A stretch of 64,000 bases of DNA from positions 1 to 64,000 of the forward strand of contig VLTN01000070.1 in NCBI GenBank assembly GCA_008330645.1. The letters are read 5' to 3'. The notes below the pieces were generated by a model. It was not told the origin of the DNA and did no database searches. It saw nothing but the letters and a program-made list of their open reading frames with translations. Positions 63,030-64,000 of this stretch are shown here, in pieces (within the stretch, counting starts at the first letter, position 1; each line of letters begins with the position of its first letter). Source of the DNA: Cafeteria roenbergensis. Taxonomy: Eukaryota > Sar > Bigyra > Bicosoecida > Cafeteriaceae. The position numbers and the translations under genes are program-made.

Positions 63030-64000
63030 ATGCGCACCTTCTCCGTGGTTCTCGCCGCGGTCGTGGCCGCCACGGCCATGGCCGGCAAGTTCCATGACTC
63101 GAGCCGCCCTTGCTTCCGCAAGTCCGAGGCACGCGACGAGGTCATCACCGGCCCCCGGATGCACGAGGCTCTCGACATGAGCGCCGTGCCCACTTCCCTC
63201 GACTGGCGCGTCCAGCTCCAGAGCATGGGCGGTTCCATCTCCGCTGCCCGCCAGCAGGTGAGCCCGTTGTTGAAGTGCCCTTGCGTGTGTTCCGAGCTGG
63301 CGTCTCGTGGCTGCCCGCCCCATGCCAAGCTCTCCACGCCCGCTGCTCCCCCCCTCCCCCCCCTCCTTTTTTCGTTTTGCGCGCCCCGCCCCTTGAGGTC
63401 CCGCAGCACCAGCCCCAGTGAGTTCGCCGTCCGGCAGGATGTTCCCCCGGCGGCGCTTCGGCCCGCAGCCGCCAGGTCCCGCGCTCCCCGTGCAAGCTGC
63501 TTGCTGCCCCTTTGCCTTGGCTTCGCTCTCCTCGCAGCTACTGCGGCGCGTGCTGGGCCTTCGCCGCCACCTCGGCCATGTCTGACCGCCTGCGGATCTC
63601 CGCGCGCGGCGCCTACCCCGAGATCGACATCGCCCCTCAGGTCGTGCTCGACTGCGACAACTACGACGACGGGTGCTACGGCGGCGACCCGACCACCGCG
63701 TACAAGTTCATCCACGAGAACAACGTGACGAGCGAGACCTGCAACCTGTACATGGCCCAGGGCCACTACAAGACCGGCCGCACCTGCACCTCCTCCAGCT
63801 ACTGCTACACGTGCTCCCCGTCCACCGGCTGCGCCCCCGTCGCCAAGTACGACGCGCACCACATCGACCAGTACGGCTCCATCTCGGGCGAGACGCAGAT
63901 GATCGCCGAGCTCCAGCGCGGCCCCATCACCTGCGGCGTGGCGGTCACCGCCGGCTTCGAGGACTACCGCGGCGGCATCTTCACCGACCCGACCAACTCC
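63030..64000 (+). CDS. Cathepsin X/Z-type cysteine protease, 3' end beyond the window
   Basis: Papain-family (C1A) lysosomal carboxypeptidase-type protease. Exons 63030-63257, an 11-base microexon 63407-63417, and 63538 to beyond 64000. The signal peptide is clear (MRTFSVVLAAVVAATAMA). The propeptide is short and holds a Cys (SRPCFRKSEARDE), as in cathepsin X, where a propeptide cysteine blocks the active site. The mature part starts with LDWRVQLQSMGG. After the junctions it reads ARQQHQPHYCGACWAF with the catalytic cysteine at about residue 85, where cathepsin X has RNQHIPQYCGSCWA. Then come AMSDRLRISARGAYPEI, DCDNYDDGCYGGDP, ETCNLYMAQ, QYGSISGETQMIAEL and GPITCGVAV. The catalytic His and Asn lie outside the window. 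An ATG seven codons upstream (63009) is in frame but precedes a likely acceptor. Confidence 0.93.

Noticed and set aside
1-64000. tRNA, rRNA, snRNA, transposon, retroelement or virus-like element
   Set aside because: I looked for B-box/TTCGANNC words, snRNA landmarks, and reverse-transcriptase, integrase, transposase or capsid motifs and saw none. A tRNAscan, Infernal and repeat-library search would be decisive.

Overview
This is nuclear DNA from a GC-rich, intron-bearing, flagellated single-celled eukaryote. The genes have short GT-AG introns and include radial-spoke and PG-rich flagellar proteins, endomembrane tethers, a proteasome subunit and mitochondrial proteins. The mix (plant-type ALDH12, a GNPTAB-like Stealth protein, hybrid histidine kinases, a multi-TM/kinase fusion of the kind known from oomycetes) fits a heterotrophic flagellate, perhaps a stramenopile such as a bicosoecid. 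That placement is inference; no rRNA or organelle marker is present. I see no tRNA, rRNA, CRISPR array, transposon or virus-like element.

Layout. 1-3.05 kb: a poorly resolved Ser/Ala/Gln-rich plus-strand coding region. 3.2-9.9 kb (-): ER-type FKBP and VPS18 (five exons). 10.1-12.3 kb: a twin-CX9C mitochondrial protein (+) and an RWD-RING E3 ligase (-). 13.8-17.9 kb (+): a Stealth/GNPTAB-like phosphotransferase. 18.3-22.1 kb: proteasome alpha5 (-) head to head with mitochondrial P5C dehydrogenase (+). 22.5-25.3 kb: an EF-hand protein (-) head to head with an RSPH14-like armadillo protein (+). 25.7-31.5 kb: a mitochondrial TCAIM-like protein (-) head to head with a large TTLL protein carrying a WW domain (+). 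31.7-38.3 kb (-): two tandem multi-TM hybrid histidine kinases. 38.6-47.7 kb: COG4 (-) head to head with a seven-TM protein kinase (+). 48.2-54.3 kb: Mpo1-like dioxygenase (-), a PG-rich coiled-coil protein (+), a cytochrome-b5-reductase-like protein (+). 54.6-60.6 kb (-): MYST acetyltransferase and Borealin. 61.2-64 kb (+): a coiled-coil protein and cathepsin X/Z, cut by the window end.

I resolved 23 introns by matching splice sites, reading phase and family alignment; 22 have the donor GTGAG. Most neighbours form head-to-head pairs with about 190-270 bp between start codons. Most of these 5' gaps, and three one-way promoters, carry an identical 9-mer, GGCAGAGCC, a candidate promoter element.

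The most notable observations are the shared promoter word, the tandem histidine kinases with nearly identical 3' halves but diverged sensor halves, a VPS18 RING that has lost exactly one of its two zinc sites, a seven-TM receptor-like kinase with a split kinase domain, several family members lacking canonical catalytic or metal-binding residues (TTLL, MYST, b5 reductase, kinase ATPase domain), and an 11-nt microexon in the cathepsin gene.
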